A stretch of DNA of 48,502 nt from Bacteroidales bacterium. Its GTDB lineage: Bacteria > Bacteroidota > Bacteroidia > Bacteroidales > F082. The notes beneath the pieces are model-generated. The model saw only the letters and a program-made list of their open reading frames with translations. It made no database searches and was not told where the DNA came from. The position numbers and the translations under genes were made by a program. This document shows, piece by piece, positions 36,101 to 42,706 of this stretch (position 1 is the first letter of the stretch; every line of letters begins with the position of its first letter). Location of the stretch: positions 1-48,502 of the forward strand of contig JAFWRA010000201.1 of assembly GCA_017508895.1 (NCBI GenBank), read 5' to 3'.

Positions 36101-36248
36101 TGTGATGAACGAATACGGCACGGCAATCAATCCCATTGCGGTGCCTGCCTCTACACCCATACCGCCTTGTGTGGGAATACTGGTGAAAGCGAATGGAACA
36201 GGCGAATCGGTCACTTTCAGCAAGAGTGTGCCCGGAACCAACAAATAG
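30129..36248 (+). CDS. C10-family (streptopain-like) cysteine protease fused to BspA-like LRR blocks and EF-hand-like loops
   Basis: This protein has 2039 residues. The signal peptide is about 1-21 and a Spi_C10-type propeptide follows (about 25-150: FIVSADD-like VIVSADDCATPILGYSDEG). The C10 catalytic domain has the nucleophile Cys178 in YPTGCTATAMAQIMKYW, His316 in GMNGHAFVCDGYD and the HFNWGWDG motif. After residue 370, InlB-type B repeats alternate with four LRR_5 blocks. Each block is introduced by an EF-hand-like loop, DxNGDGxLSYxEAA (coding starts near 31722, 32532, 33849, 34970). The end (about 1880-2039) is a beta module finishing FSKSVPGTNK, with no type A sorting domain. The start at 30129 was chosen for the signal peptide. 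It probably degrades or binds host or dietary proteins at the cell surface. Confidence 0.9.
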   Translation: MKHNLLLFSMLFLVMPLIMKATPVDEGTAREVGFRFMNANAKEPMRGINDLQLVATYDISRGDAAFYIFNTPNGFVIVSADDCATPILGYSDEGQFDMENIPIQMQDYLQDFVEQIQYGIENHLEADELTAQQWELVITEGRLTNNRTNESVEPLLTPIWGQSYPYNMFVPNGYPTGCTATAMAQIMKYWEWPVQGIGYHSYEWNGQNLSANFGETIYDWAMMLDSYYGQATQEQKEAVATLMWHCGVSVDMDYASGGSGALLYPRSLINYFGYSNEMSAEYRRNYSDATWKAKLKDCLNLGRPMYYTGYHGMNGHAFVCDGYDVNELFHFNWGWDGLSNGYFAIGALIYQFNSDHRAIFNIHPQGDTTNYEINVTVNLAEGGIVLGDGSYTHGTIVTLTAIANEGFGFCYWEENGGIASTDPVYSFSANYNRDLVAVFAEPFAITTSATEGGIVSGEGYYYYGESSLVTATANEGYCFAFWAENDNVVSYNANYNFVVSSERHLTAHFVLLEDNIVFADSKVKAICVANWDSNGDGVLSYAEAAAVTSIGEVFRNHPEITSFKELQYFYGLISIDNYAFYNCRGLTAVKIPNSVTTIGKNSFNGCQGLTGSLTIPNGVVSIGNNAFSNCSQLESIVISNSVSTIGGAAFSSCNGLTSIIVLPETPPVLALNSFINVPTSVSVFVPCGSVEAYQTMDGWGNFSNILGLCLPGTITINADPSVGGIVEGAGTYISGTSCIVTAMPNEGYRFANWTENGQVVSVDADYSFIVTNDRQLVAHFVLNENIVFADSNVKTICLVNWDTDGDGELNYGEAAATMRIGEVFKNHTEITSFDELQYFVSLIAIDNSAFSGCNGLTSLIIPNSVTSIGSYAFSGCSGLTGDLTIPNSVTSIGNYAFYNCSGLTGDLTISNSVTSIGNYAFSNCSGLVGDLIIPNSVTTIGNYAFSNCSGFNGNLIISNSVSFIGEYAFSNCGNLTGSLTIPNSVTTIGKGAFYYCTSLNGSLTIPNSVISIGSSAFSGCSSLTGTLTIPNSITTIEYGAFSGCRGFTGSLVIPNSVTSISDWAFDFCIGLTGTLTISNSVNSIGDRAFRNCNRLTSMIILTETPPTLGTDVFNNVSTSIPVFVPCGSVEAYQAMDGWNNFTNVMDLCLPGTITVIADPAEGGEVTGAGTYESGTFCTVTATPNEGYRFANWIENGNVVSFDANHSFVVTGESLLTAHFVLEGNIVFADDNVKAICVSNWDTNGDGELSYVEAASVTTLSVINIGEIFSGNTDITSFNELKYFIGLTSIGNNAFRYCSNLMELPTLPSTITSIGNSAFSGCSGIIGPLNIPNSVTSIGNSAFSGCSGIIGPLNIPNSVTSIGNSAFSGCSGLIGTLNIPNSVTYIGNSAFYMCSGFTGNLTIPSSVIKIGSFAFYGCRGLTGSVTIPNAITSIGSAVFYWCDGLTSMTIPNSVTSIGESAFSNCRGLTSIILLAETPPTVSSPSEVFYGISTSIPIYVLCESIEAYQSSEGWNRFSNIVGMCSPGTVTVAAVPADGGEVTGAGTYESGTFCTVTATPNEGYSIANWTENGVVVSYNYIYSFVVTGESVLVANFVPDGNIVFADANVKAICIANWDTNGDGELSYGEAASVTSLGEVFRGNTEITSFEELQYFIALNSLGNYAFYNCNGLTGSLTIPNSVTSIGNYAFYNCSGLTGSLTIPNAVTSIGNYAFCNCGGLTGSLIIPNSVTTIGNNAFRGCSGFTGDLTIPNSVITISGSAFYGCSGFTGDLTISNSLTSIGGSVFYGCSGFTGDLTIPSSVTSIGSYAFYNCCNLASVIMLSSSVPSLGNNAFSGTNANYYIYVPYPSLDAYKTAAIWSNYEPRILPMVYATVPGYGVGNDKWVFIASPLSDDVVPTAIDNMLLGTNYDLYQFDQSATEEEWQNYKVDSFNLVNGQGYVYANEVEVNIIFKGVFNEDETKVVNLDYDAEKANPGWNLVGNPFPVDAYIDRPYYVMNEYGTAINPIAVPASTPIPPCVGILVKANGTGESVTFSKSVPGTNK
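34068..34283 (+). repeat. 72-bp tandem repeats encoding LRR units
   Basis: The units 34068-34139 and 34140-34211 are identical over all 72 bases, and the third (34212-34283) differs at a few positions. Each encodes one 24-residue LRR (GNSAFSGCSGIIG core). Similar but less identical 72-bp spacing runs through the other LRR blocks of the gene, for example near 32740-32960 and 35100-35290. Confidence 0.92.
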
Positions 36249-36297
36249 GTTTGATTGTAGGTGCAACGAATAGGAAGAAAGCTATCTATACATGTAT

Positions 36298-36330
36298 AAA
36301 CGGCCATCTCACGCGAGGTGGCCGTTTGTT
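36298..36330 (+). terminator. Terminator, shared cassette copy 3
   Basis: Stem AAACGGCCATCTC pairs with GAGGTGGCCGTTT around an ACGC loop and is followed by GTT. The loop is the same as copy 2, but the upstream spacer sequence is not shared. The 506-base gap 36249-36754 holds this hairpin, the nested dyad, a promoter and the GTCAT dyad listed separately. Confidence 0.8.
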
Positions 36331-36360
36331 CATGCCTACTCATTTCACTCCACTCCGCTG

Positions 36361-36438
36361 ACACCCATATCTCCACTTCCTGAGACCCATATCTTTTTCG
36401 GTTGAGATATGGGTCTGAAAAGGTTGAGATATGGGTCT
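36361..36438. promoter_or_regulatory. Nested 78-bp dyad of four AGATATGGGTCT blocks
   Basis: Two minus-oriented 12-mers (ACACCCATATCT at 36361-36372 and AGACCCATATCT at 36383-36394) face two plus-oriented ones (AGATATGGGTCT at 36405-36416 and 36427-36438). The offset is 22 bp on both sides, and both pairs share one exact centre at 36399.5. The inner pair is a perfect inverted repeat with a 10-base loop. It may be an operator for a cooperative regulator or a structured RNA. It sits upstream of the adhesin promoter. Confidence 0.75.
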
Positions 36439-36488
36439 TAACCATTAGTACACCTAACCGTTCCAGAAACATTTTTTTATTCATTTTT

Positions 36489-36516
36489 TTTGCCATAAAG
36501 TTTTTTGCTATTTTTG
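36489..36516 (+). promoter_or_regulatory. Putative promoter: TTTG (36489-36492) and TATTTTTG (36509-36516)
   Basis: The -7 box fits well and the spacing (16 bases) is slightly short. The leader to the start codon is about 235 bases and contains the second GTCAT dyad. Confidence 0.5.
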
Positions 36517-36581
36517 TTCGTCCAAAACAGGATTGGAATCAAATCATAATGAGTAGATGAGCAAATTTAGTTTACATATTG

Positions 36582-36682
36582 GGACAATGACTTGTGACGA
36601 TGACCATGACCACTTCAACCAAGAGCTGAAATTTCAGCATTCCCGTGGAAGCGGTCATAGTCATAGTCAAGGGTCATAGTCC
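36582..36682. repeat. Long GTCAT/ATGAC-rich inverted repeat, copy 2
   Basis: Arms 36582-36615 and 36649-36682 are 34 bases each with 27 matching positions and no gap, around a 33-base loop. The right arm contains GCGGTCATAGTCAT, also present in the dyad at 2875-2971. It lies in the leader of the downstream adhesin gene. Confidence 0.78.
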
Positions 36683-36754
36683 TTAAGTCACGCTTCAAAA
36701 AACATGTAGTTAAATTTTGAACAGTTGCGTACATTAACAAAATATTATAACACT

Positions 36755-39271
36755 ATGAAAAGAAGACTTTTACTATTGCTTTTTCTGGCGTCCTTCTTTG
36801 CCCCATGGACGGCTTTAGGCCAACAATTAACTGTGTACGACGGGACGACCACTAACAACTATGTTCCAGCCTACATCTTCTACTTCGACGAGTTCACCCG
36901 AAGCCAGTTCGTCATCCCTGCCGGCGACTTGACGGCAATGAACGGCAAAATCATCTACAGCATGACGTTTTACACCACTGACTACAACGTTCCCTACACC
37001 ACTGTCAGCTCGGCCGATGTCTACCTCATGGAAGTGGACTACACCCAGATCAGTGCCTTTGAACCTAAAGCCAACGCCACCACCGTCTACAGCGGCACGT
37101 TCGACATCGTGAGCGAGGGCGACGGCGGCACACTTTCCATTAACTTCAGTACACCTTACGTCTATCATGGCGGCAATCTCCTGGTGGGTATAGAGAACAC
37201 CGTTGATGCGGGTTGGAAGAATATTTACTTTTATGGACAAAGCGTAAACGGAGCCTCTGTTGCCGGCTACAACGTCAACAGCCTTGACGAAGTGCAGCCC
37301 ACCCAACGCAACTTTATCCCTAAGACTACCTTCAACTATGTAACATCTGCTTGCCCGAGCCCCATAAACCTAACTACGACGGACATCACATCACACTCGG
37401 CCACACTTAACTGGACAGGATTTCAAGACGACTACGACGTACGCTACAGAAAAAAGCCCCATTTCTTTGAGGACTTCGAGAACGGTTTCCCATCTGGTTG
37501 GACCACTATCGACAACGATGGGGATGGATATAATTGGTTTGTTACTACAAGTTTATCTTCCTATTGTCATAGTGGCACGCATGTGATGGCTTCTGAAAGT
37601 TGGCACAGAAACAGCAATACTGCTCTTACCCCTGACAACTGGCTGGTTTCACCTCAGATAGAATTGCAAGGCATCATGAAAGTGTGGCTGTGCGCCCGCG
37701 ACTCGTACTATTCAGACGAGCATTTCGCTATTTACCTCTCCACCACGGGCAACAGTGTGAGCGACTTCTCCACCGTCTTGGTGCCTGAGACAATAGTAAC
37801 AGGAGAATTTTTAGGCTACACCGCCGACTTAAGTGCCTTTGCAGGCCAGCTGGGGTACATCGCCATCCGCCACTTCAATTGCACAAACATGGATCAACTG
37901 TATTTGGATGACTTTTGCCTCATCGACAGCCCTGATGACGACATTTGGGAGATGGGTTGGACAACAAGCAATCAGCTGTTTGTCAACAATCTTGAGCCAT
38001 CTACCGAATATGAATGGCAGGTGAGGGGTAGAAACTGCGACAGTAATGGAACCTATACCGACTGGAGCGACGTACATGATTTCACCACCCCATGCGAAAC
38101 CTTCGTTGTCGATGCTGACAACCCCTTCTTCGAAGGTTTCGAAGAAACGACCTTTGCGCCTGACTGCTGGGGATTATTCTCAACGGGCTCGTATTCTTGG
38201 GATAGAAGTATCAGCTATGCCCATTCTGGTTCTGCAAGCGCATATAGCTACTATTATGGTGACAACTATTTGGTGCTGCCTAACCTTGAGCTTCAGGCCG
38301 ATGCTTTGACAGCCCAAATTACTTTCTGGTCTTATAACCGTTGGCCAAGTGACTTTGAGGAAGGTAACAACACGGTTGTGTTGCTCGACGGCAACACCGA
38401 GACTGTGCTTTGGTCGGCTGAGACGGTGAGCCAATCGTGGAAAGAGACCATCATCGACCTTAGCGACTATTTGGGTCAGACGATCAGCCTTGCTTTCAAA
38501 TATGCGGGCAACGACGGCAATGGCTGGTTTGTCGACGATGTGGAAGTCACAGTGTCGACAACGGCTACCTTCGTCACCGATGGCAACTGGAACAATGGTG
38601 GCTGCTGGAGCATCGGCACAGTGCCTCCCGCAGGCAGCGATGTCGTTATACGAGCCAACGCTATTGTCCCTTCAGGCTACGTTGCCGTGGCCGATACGGT
38701 GACCATAGACGGCGGCAGCATCACTGTGGCCGACGGCGGCCAGCTGAGGCACAACATCTTTGGACTTGAGGTGACGATGGAAAAAAACATCGTGGGCTAC
38801 GACGAGCTGGAAGGCAAGAAAAACTACAACCTGCTCATGTTCCCCTTCCTCGACGCCACGCTTCCCACCGCCATGACCGCCAGCTCGGGCTATGATTTAT
38901 ACAAGTTCGACTACAACTATGCCGATGCCGAATGGCGCAACGACAGGGTGCTTGACTTCACGGGAGCCCATTTCTATGACGGTGGCTACCTCTATGCTAG
39001 TCCCGTCGACATGGAGATCTCGGTAACGGGCACCACCTTCGATTGCAAAGCCAACATGGATATTGTTGCCTATTACACTGAAAACTTGAGCAATAACTTC
39101 AACGGATGGGGCCTCTTTGGCAACCCTTACACCTGCAATGCCTATATTTATCGCCAAGACAGCAATGGCGAGCTTGTGCCGATGGAAGTCATGATATATG
39201 ACGAGAACGGCGACATGCAGACCATCACCTGGGACCTATCGCCCCGATGCAAGGCTTCTTCGTTCATGTGA
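36755..39271 (+). CDS. Secreted adhesin-like multidomain protein, C-terminus lost by a frameshift
   Basis: This 838-residue product has a signal peptide (about 1-22, WTALGQ). An N-terminal beta domain (LTVYDGTTTNNYVPAY ... NFIPKTTFNY) is followed by a fibronectin III-like segment (ATLNWTGFQDDYDVRYR), a cleaved-adhesin/MAM-like domain (FFEDFENGFPSGWTTID ... DQLYLDDFCLI), a second Fn3-like piece, a second adhesin domain (FFEGFEETTFAPDCW ... GNGWFVDDVEV) and a GNWNNGGCW module. The paralogue at 42707-47611 has the same order after its LRR part. Relative to that paralogue one base is missing near 39231-39234. The frame therefore changes and ends with a foreign DLSPRCKASSFM tail, while the proper continuation is read from 39247. 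The start at 36755 was chosen for the signal peptide over an in-frame upstream codon at 36725. Confidence 0.85.
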   Translation: MKRRLLLLLFLASFFAPWTALGQQLTVYDGTTTNNYVPAYIFYFDEFTRSQFVIPAGDLTAMNGKIIYSMTFYTTDYNVPYTTVSSADVYLMEVDYTQISAFEPKANATTVYSGTFDIVSEGDGGTLSINFSTPYVYHGGNLLVGIENTVDAGWKNIYFYGQSVNGASVAGYNVNSLDEVQPTQRNFIPKTTFNYVTSACPSPINLTTTDITSHSATLNWTGFQDDYDVRYRKKPHFFEDFENGFPSGWTTIDNDGDGYNWFVTTSLSSYCHSGTHVMASESWHRNSNTALTPDNWLVSPQIELQGIMKVWLCARDSYYSDEHFAIYLSTTGNSVSDFSTVLVPETIVTGEFLGYTADLSAFAGQLGYIAIRHFNCTNMDQLYLDDFCLIDSPDDDIWEMGWTTSNQLFVNNLEPSTEYEWQVRGRNCDSNGTYTDWSDVHDFTTPCETFVVDADNPFFEGFEETTFAPDCWGLFSTGSYSWDRSISYAHSGSASAYSYYYGDNYLVLPNLELQADALTAQITFWSYNRWPSDFEEGNNTVVLLDGNTETVLWSAETVSQSWKETIIDLSDYLGQTISLAFKYAGNDGNGWFVDDVEVTVSTTATFVTDGNWNNGGCWSIGTVPPAGSDVVIRANAIVPSGYVAVADTVTIDGGSITVADGGQLRHNIFGLEVTMEKNIVGYDELEGKKNYNLLMFPFLDATLPTAMTASSGYDLYKFDYNYADAEWRNDRVLDFTGAHFYDGGYLYASPVDMEISVTGTTFDCKANMDIVAYYTENLSNNFNGWGLFGNPYTCNAYIYRQDSNGELVPMEVMIYDENGDMQTITWDLSPRCKASSFM

Positions 39272-39915
39272 CGGAAACGACCACGGTCAGCTTCAGGGAC
39301 GCGTCACCCAATGACGAACATGCGTATGTCGACCTCGGCCTGCCAAGCGGCCTGTTGTGGGCTACAAGCAACGTGGGGGCAGACAGTCCTGAGGAATACG
39401 GCGACTATTTCGCTTGGGGTGAAACCTCACCAAAAGATCATTATGATTGGTATAACTATCAACACTCCAATGGCTACAGCCTCACCAAGTACTGCAACAA
39501 TTCAGAAAATGGCTACAATGGCTTTGTCGACAATATGAGTGCCTTGCTGACAGAAGACGATGCTGCCACAGCCAATTGGGGCAGTAATTGGCGTATGCCC
39601 TCCTTGGAAGAATGGCTTGAATTGATTGACAACACAACACAAACATGGACAGAATCTGGATGTCTGTTCCAGGCCCCCAACGGCAACAGCCTCTTCCTGC
39701 CTGCAGCTGGCTACTATGAGGGGACCGAGTTCTTTTACGAAGGAACCAATGGACAATACTGGTCAAGTTCGCTCTATAGCGATTACGCATTCATTTCCTA
39801 TTTTACCTTTATAGGATCAGGCGGCTCCAACTGGGTTGCTAACCACAGATGCCAAGGACGGTCAATCCGACCAGTTCGTGCCACGGCACCGATTAATGTC
39901 ATCAATGGTAAGTGA
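39247..39915 (+). CDS. Frame-shifted C-terminal part of the adhesin: C-type-lectin-like tail
   Basis: This reading frame of 222 codons begins MQGFFVHVTETTTVSFRD, which in the intact paralogue lies inside the protein (MQGFFVHLTEETTVSFRG). It continues YVDLGLPSGLLWATSNVGADSP, YGDYFAWGETSP, WRMPSLEEW, LFLPAAGY, YWSSSLYS, IRPVR. It therefore encodes the FISUMP/C-type-lectin-like tail of the upstream gene, separated by a minus-one frame change. It has no signal peptide and is unlikely to be an independent gene. It is either a pseudogene fragment, a sequence error, or (less likely) joined by recoding. Its variable-looking region does not show the NNC-rich codon pattern of the paralogue. Confidence 0.75.
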   Translation: MQGFFVHVTETTTVSFRDASPNDEHAYVDLGLPSGLLWATSNVGADSPEEYGDYFAWGETSPKDHYDWYNYQHSNGYSLTKYCNNSENGYNGFVDNMSALLTEDDAATANWGSNWRMPSLEEWLELIDNTTQTWTESGCLFQAPNGNSLFLPAAGYYEGTEFFYEGTNGQYWSSSLYSDYAFISYFTFIGSGGSNWVANHRCQGRSIRPVRATAPINVINGK

Positions 39916-39971
39916 CGGGTTTTTTAAAAAGTGTTTTTCATATCGCTGTGTTGCAACATTTTATGTGCCAG

Positions 39972-39987
39972 TAAGTAAATTTACTTA
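39972..39987 (+). promoter_or_regulatory. Palindromic operator, copy 1 (TAAGTAAATTTACTTA), before the kinase operon
   Basis: This perfect 16-bp palindrome ends 22 bases before a TAATTTTG -7 box (40010-40017). No TTG -33 element exists at the normal position, so an activator bound about 43 bases upstream of the start point would fit. The same site with one change and identical spacing lies before the gene at 42707. Confidence 0.85.
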
Positions 39988-40009
39988 TAGCTATTTTCGA
40001 AATCATTTC

Positions 40010-40017
40010 TAATTTTG
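40010..40017 (+). promoter_or_regulatory. -7 box (TAATTTTG) of the kinase-regulator operon
   Basis: This matches TAnnTTTG and lies 97 bases before the kinase start. There is no -33 TTG; the palindrome occupies the region just upstream of it. Confidence 0.65.
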
Positions 40018-40113
40018 TGTGTCGTAATCTGCAAGTTTATGACATAAATTCAAATCTATGTAAAATTGCATCCTTTGATTATCAATTAGTTAAAACTAAA
40101 ATGGGAGTAAGGT

Positions 40114-41961
40114 ATGAAAAGACTGTTTTCCACGATTATCCTTGCCTGCCTCGCCATAGGGGTGAAGGCACAAAACGCTGACAGCCTGAGGGCCAAGATT
40201 TTGCAATGCTTCAACGAGAGCCGTTTCGTCGAGGTGATCGACTACAGCAAGCAGGCGTTGCAACTTTATGAACAGGCGGACGACAAGTACAATGTGGCAG
40301 GATGCTACAACACCATAGCGGGGGCCTACATGCGCATGGGGCAATATGACGAAGCCATACGCAACTACACCCTCTGCACCGAAATCATGGATGAAATCGG
40401 TGGTGAGATGGCCTCCATCAACAAACGGTATGTCATCAACAATATCGCTTCGATTTATTTCGACATGGAGGAATACGACCAGTCGGAAGAGATGTACTGG
40501 AAATGTATCGAGATGCTGGGGGAGCCGGGTACTGACACGACGACCAACCTCGACCTGGCCACCTATTACCAGAACCTCTCGGGGGTGCGACTGATGCAAC
40601 TCGGACTGATGGCAGCCGACGACCCGCAGCACGACAAAACCCAAGCCGAGGCCGTTGACTTTGCCGAACAGGCCTTGGCTTTGTCGAAACAATATGGCGA
40701 CAACCAAGAAAAACTCATCAACAGGCACATCACCTTGTCGAGAGCCTACCAAGCGACAGGTCGCCTCGATGAAGCCCACGCCCAACTCGACACCGCACTC
40801 GTCATTGCACAACACGAAAAGGAACTCTACTTCGAAACCGCCATCATCATGCTTAAAGGCCAATATGCCCACGACCGTGGCGACGACATGGCTTCGGAGC
40901 AACACTTCCTCGAAGCCTTCGACATCGCGAAAGAAAACCAGTACAACCAGTTTTACCTGGAATGCATGCAAGGGGCCTATCTGGCCACAAAGGCCTCACA
41001 CCCGGAACGCGCCATCGGCTATCTTGAGGAATGCAACAAGATGAGGGACTCCATCTATAACGAAGACCAGCAAGCCTTGATTCGCGACTACCAGGTGAGG
41101 TACCAAATGTCAGAGAAAGAGCATGCACTGGAGATGCAGGAGGAGAAAACCCGACAAAGCCGTCTCCTGCTTTCCTTGTCGCTGCTTGTGGTGGCCTTGC
41201 TGCTCATCTTGGTGGTGGTGCTGGCGCGCAACGCCATCCAACGTAAAAAACAGAACGAAACGCTGACCCGCCTCAACAATACCAAGAACCAACTCTTCAC
41301 CGTGGTCTCACACGACATCAAGACGCCGTTGCAGGCGCAGGAGAAAATGCTCGATCTTATCTGCAAGCACGTCGACGAAATGCCATTTGATGACTTGAGG
41401 GAGTATCTGTTCACACTGAAATCGTCAACCAAGGAATTGAAAGTCAAGACCGTCAATGTCATCGGTTGGGTGAAGGGCATGATTGGCGACACCAAAAGCC
41501 AAGCCGAGCCTTTCAACTTGAGTGAACTGGCCGAAACGGTGATGCGCAGCCTGGCCTTTGAAATCGGGCAGAAGCAACTGAAGGTCACCAATGCCATACC
41601 CAAGGATTGGGTAGGCAACGATGACCCCAAAACCATAGAGATGGTGTTGCAGAACATCCTCTCGAATGCGGTGAAATACTCTTTCGACAACGGCGATATC
41701 AGGTTGGAAGCCGAAGACGGTGGCGAGCGTTACCTGATCAAGGTTATTGACCACGGCAAAGGCATCGAAAAGGAAAAGCTAGGCAAACTGCTGAAGATGA
41801 TGACTTCTTCGGCCGAAGGCACCGGCGGCGAGTTGGGCACCGGCATTGGCCTTTTCGTCAGTCAGCAGATGATGGAACGCAACGGCGGAACCCTGGCAAT
41901 AGAAAGCGAAGAAGGAAAGGGAACCGTGGTGACTATCAACATAAAGAAAGGAATCCAATGA
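40114..41961 (+). CDS. Two-component sensor histidine kinase with periplasmic TPR region
   Basis: This 615-residue protein has a signal/anchor at the N-terminus (MKRLFSTIILACLAIGVKAQ). TPR-like helical repeats occupy about 25-330 (for example NTIAGAYMRMGQYDEAIRNY), followed by a transmembrane segment at about 350-374. The kinase core has H-box VVSHDIKTPLQ (His400), N-box NILSNAVKYSF (Asn518), G1 DHGKGI and G2 GTGIGLF. A TPR domain outside the inner membrane as sensor is a common Bacteroidota design. What it senses is unknown. It overlaps the regulator gene by four bases (41958-41961). The palindrome upstream suggests autoregulation by the partner regulator. Confidence 0.93.
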   Translation: MKRLFSTIILACLAIGVKAQNADSLRAKILQCFNESRFVEVIDYSKQALQLYEQADDKYNVAGCYNTIAGAYMRMGQYDEAIRNYTLCTEIMDEIGGEMASINKRYVINNIASIYFDMEEYDQSEEMYWKCIEMLGEPGTDTTTNLDLATYYQNLSGVRLMQLGLMAADDPQHDKTQAEAVDFAEQALALSKQYGDNQEKLINRHITLSRAYQATGRLDEAHAQLDTALVIAQHEKELYFETAIIMLKGQYAHDRGDDMASEQHFLEAFDIAKENQYNQFYLECMQGAYLATKASHPERAIGYLEECNKMRDSIYNEDQQALIRDYQVRYQMSEKEHALEMQEEKTRQSRLLLSLSLLVVALLLILVVVLARNAIQRKKQNETLTRLNNTKNQLFTVVSHDIKTPLQAQEKMLDLICKHVDEMPFDDLREYLFTLKSSTKELKVKTVNVIGWVKGMIGDTKSQAEPFNLSELAETVMRSLAFEIGQKQLKVTNAIPKDWVGNDDPKTIEMVLQNILSNAVKYSFDNGDIRLEAEDGGERYLIKVIDHGKGIEKEKLGKLLKMMTSSAEGTGGELGTGIGLFVSQQMMERNGGTLAIESEEGKGTVVTINIKKGIQ

Positions 41962-42587
41962 CCCAACCACAGCCTATACGAATCCTTTTGGTGGAAGACC
42001 ATCCGCTTTATCGCGTGGGTATCCGCTTGTCGCTCAACTATTCTGGCTTGAGCAGCCTTGTCGTAGCCGAGGCTGAAGACGTGAAGTCGGCCAAGAGCTA
42101 TCTTGAGCAACATGCCGATGAGGTGGACCTCATCTTGCTCGACTACTTTCTGCCCGACGGCACCGGCGTCGATGTGATTCATCATGCGCGGGCGCTCTGC
42201 CCAATGGCCAAAATCGTCTTGATTTCGGGCGAAATCGAGAACGAGGATTTGGTGGCTGACACCCAAGGCCTTGTAGATGGCTATTTGGGCAAGGATGTGG
42301 ATCCAGAAACGCTGAAGGCAAAACTCAATGCCCTGTTTGACATCAATGGTGACGGCGAAGACAAACAATTCCGCTTCAAGGCAAAAGCCGAGCTGTCGAC
42401 ACGCGAGGCAGAAATCATCCAGTTGTGCGCCTACGGCATGTCGGCCCAACAGATTGCCGACCGCCTTGGCCTAAGCCGTCGCACGGTGGAAGTGCACAAA
42501 AGCCATATCTTCGAAAAACTCGACCTCAATTCCACGGCAGATTTGGTGAAATACGCCTACGAAGCCGAATTAGTGGGAAAAAAATGA
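41958..42587 (+). CDS. NarL/FixJ-type response regulator (REC plus LuxR-type HTH)
   Basis: This protein has 209 residues. The receiver domain (about 7-125) has acidic residues in LLVEDHP, phospho-acceptor Asp62 in LILLDYFLPDG and conserved Lys112 in GYLGKD. The DNA-binding domain (about 145-205) is LuxR-type: LSTREAEIIQLCAYGMSAQQIADRL and LSRRTVEVHKSHIFEKL. It is coupled to the kinase by an ATGA overlap. Such regulators bind short inverted repeats as dimers. The TAAGTAA...TTACTTA palindromes on both sides of the operon are the best candidates for its sites, pointing to autoregulation plus control of the adhesin at 42707. Confidence 0.95.
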   Translation: MTQPQPIRILLVEDHPLYRVGIRLSLNYSGLSSLVVAEAEDVKSAKSYLEQHADEVDLILLDYFLPDGTGVDVIHHARALCPMAKIVLISGEIENEDLVADTQGLVDGYLGKDVDPETLKAKLNALFDINGDGEDKQFRFKAKAELSTREAEIIQLCAYGMSAQQIADRLGLSRRTVEVHKSHIFEKLDLNSTADLVKYAYEAELVGKK

Positions 42588-42603
42588 TATTTTTTTGTAG
42601 CAA

Positions 42604-42619
42604 TAAGTAATTTTACTTA
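42604..42619 (+). promoter_or_regulatory. Palindromic operator, copy 2 (TAAGTAATTTTACTTA), before the giant adhesin
   Basis: It differs from the copy at 39972-39987 at one of 16 positions and ends exactly 22 bases before a TATTTTTG box (42642-42649), the same distance as at copy 1. Confidence 0.85.
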
Positions 42620-42641
42620 CAATTGTTTCAAAAATTCCCTA

Positions 42642-42649
42642 TATTTTTG
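42642..42649 (+). promoter_or_regulatory. -7 box (TATTTTTG) of the giant adhesin gene
   Basis: This matches TAnnTTTG, 58 bases before the start codon. No TTG is present at -33; activation by the two-component regulator is inferred. Confidence 0.65.
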
Positions 42650-42706
42650 GGGCGAAAATTCTAAAGGCACTCAGCAAAGAATTACTAACCCCAAAAATAT
42701 CACATT

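Noticed and set aside
36361..36438. Invertible promoter flanked by inverted repeats
   Set aside because: The inner repeats enclose only 10 bases and the outer ones contain no promoter, so inversion would change nothing; no recombinase is nearby.
39225..39250. Programmed minus-one ribosomal frameshift
   Set aside because: The direction fits, but there is no slippery heptamer at the junction, and comparison with the paralogue shows a simple missing base.
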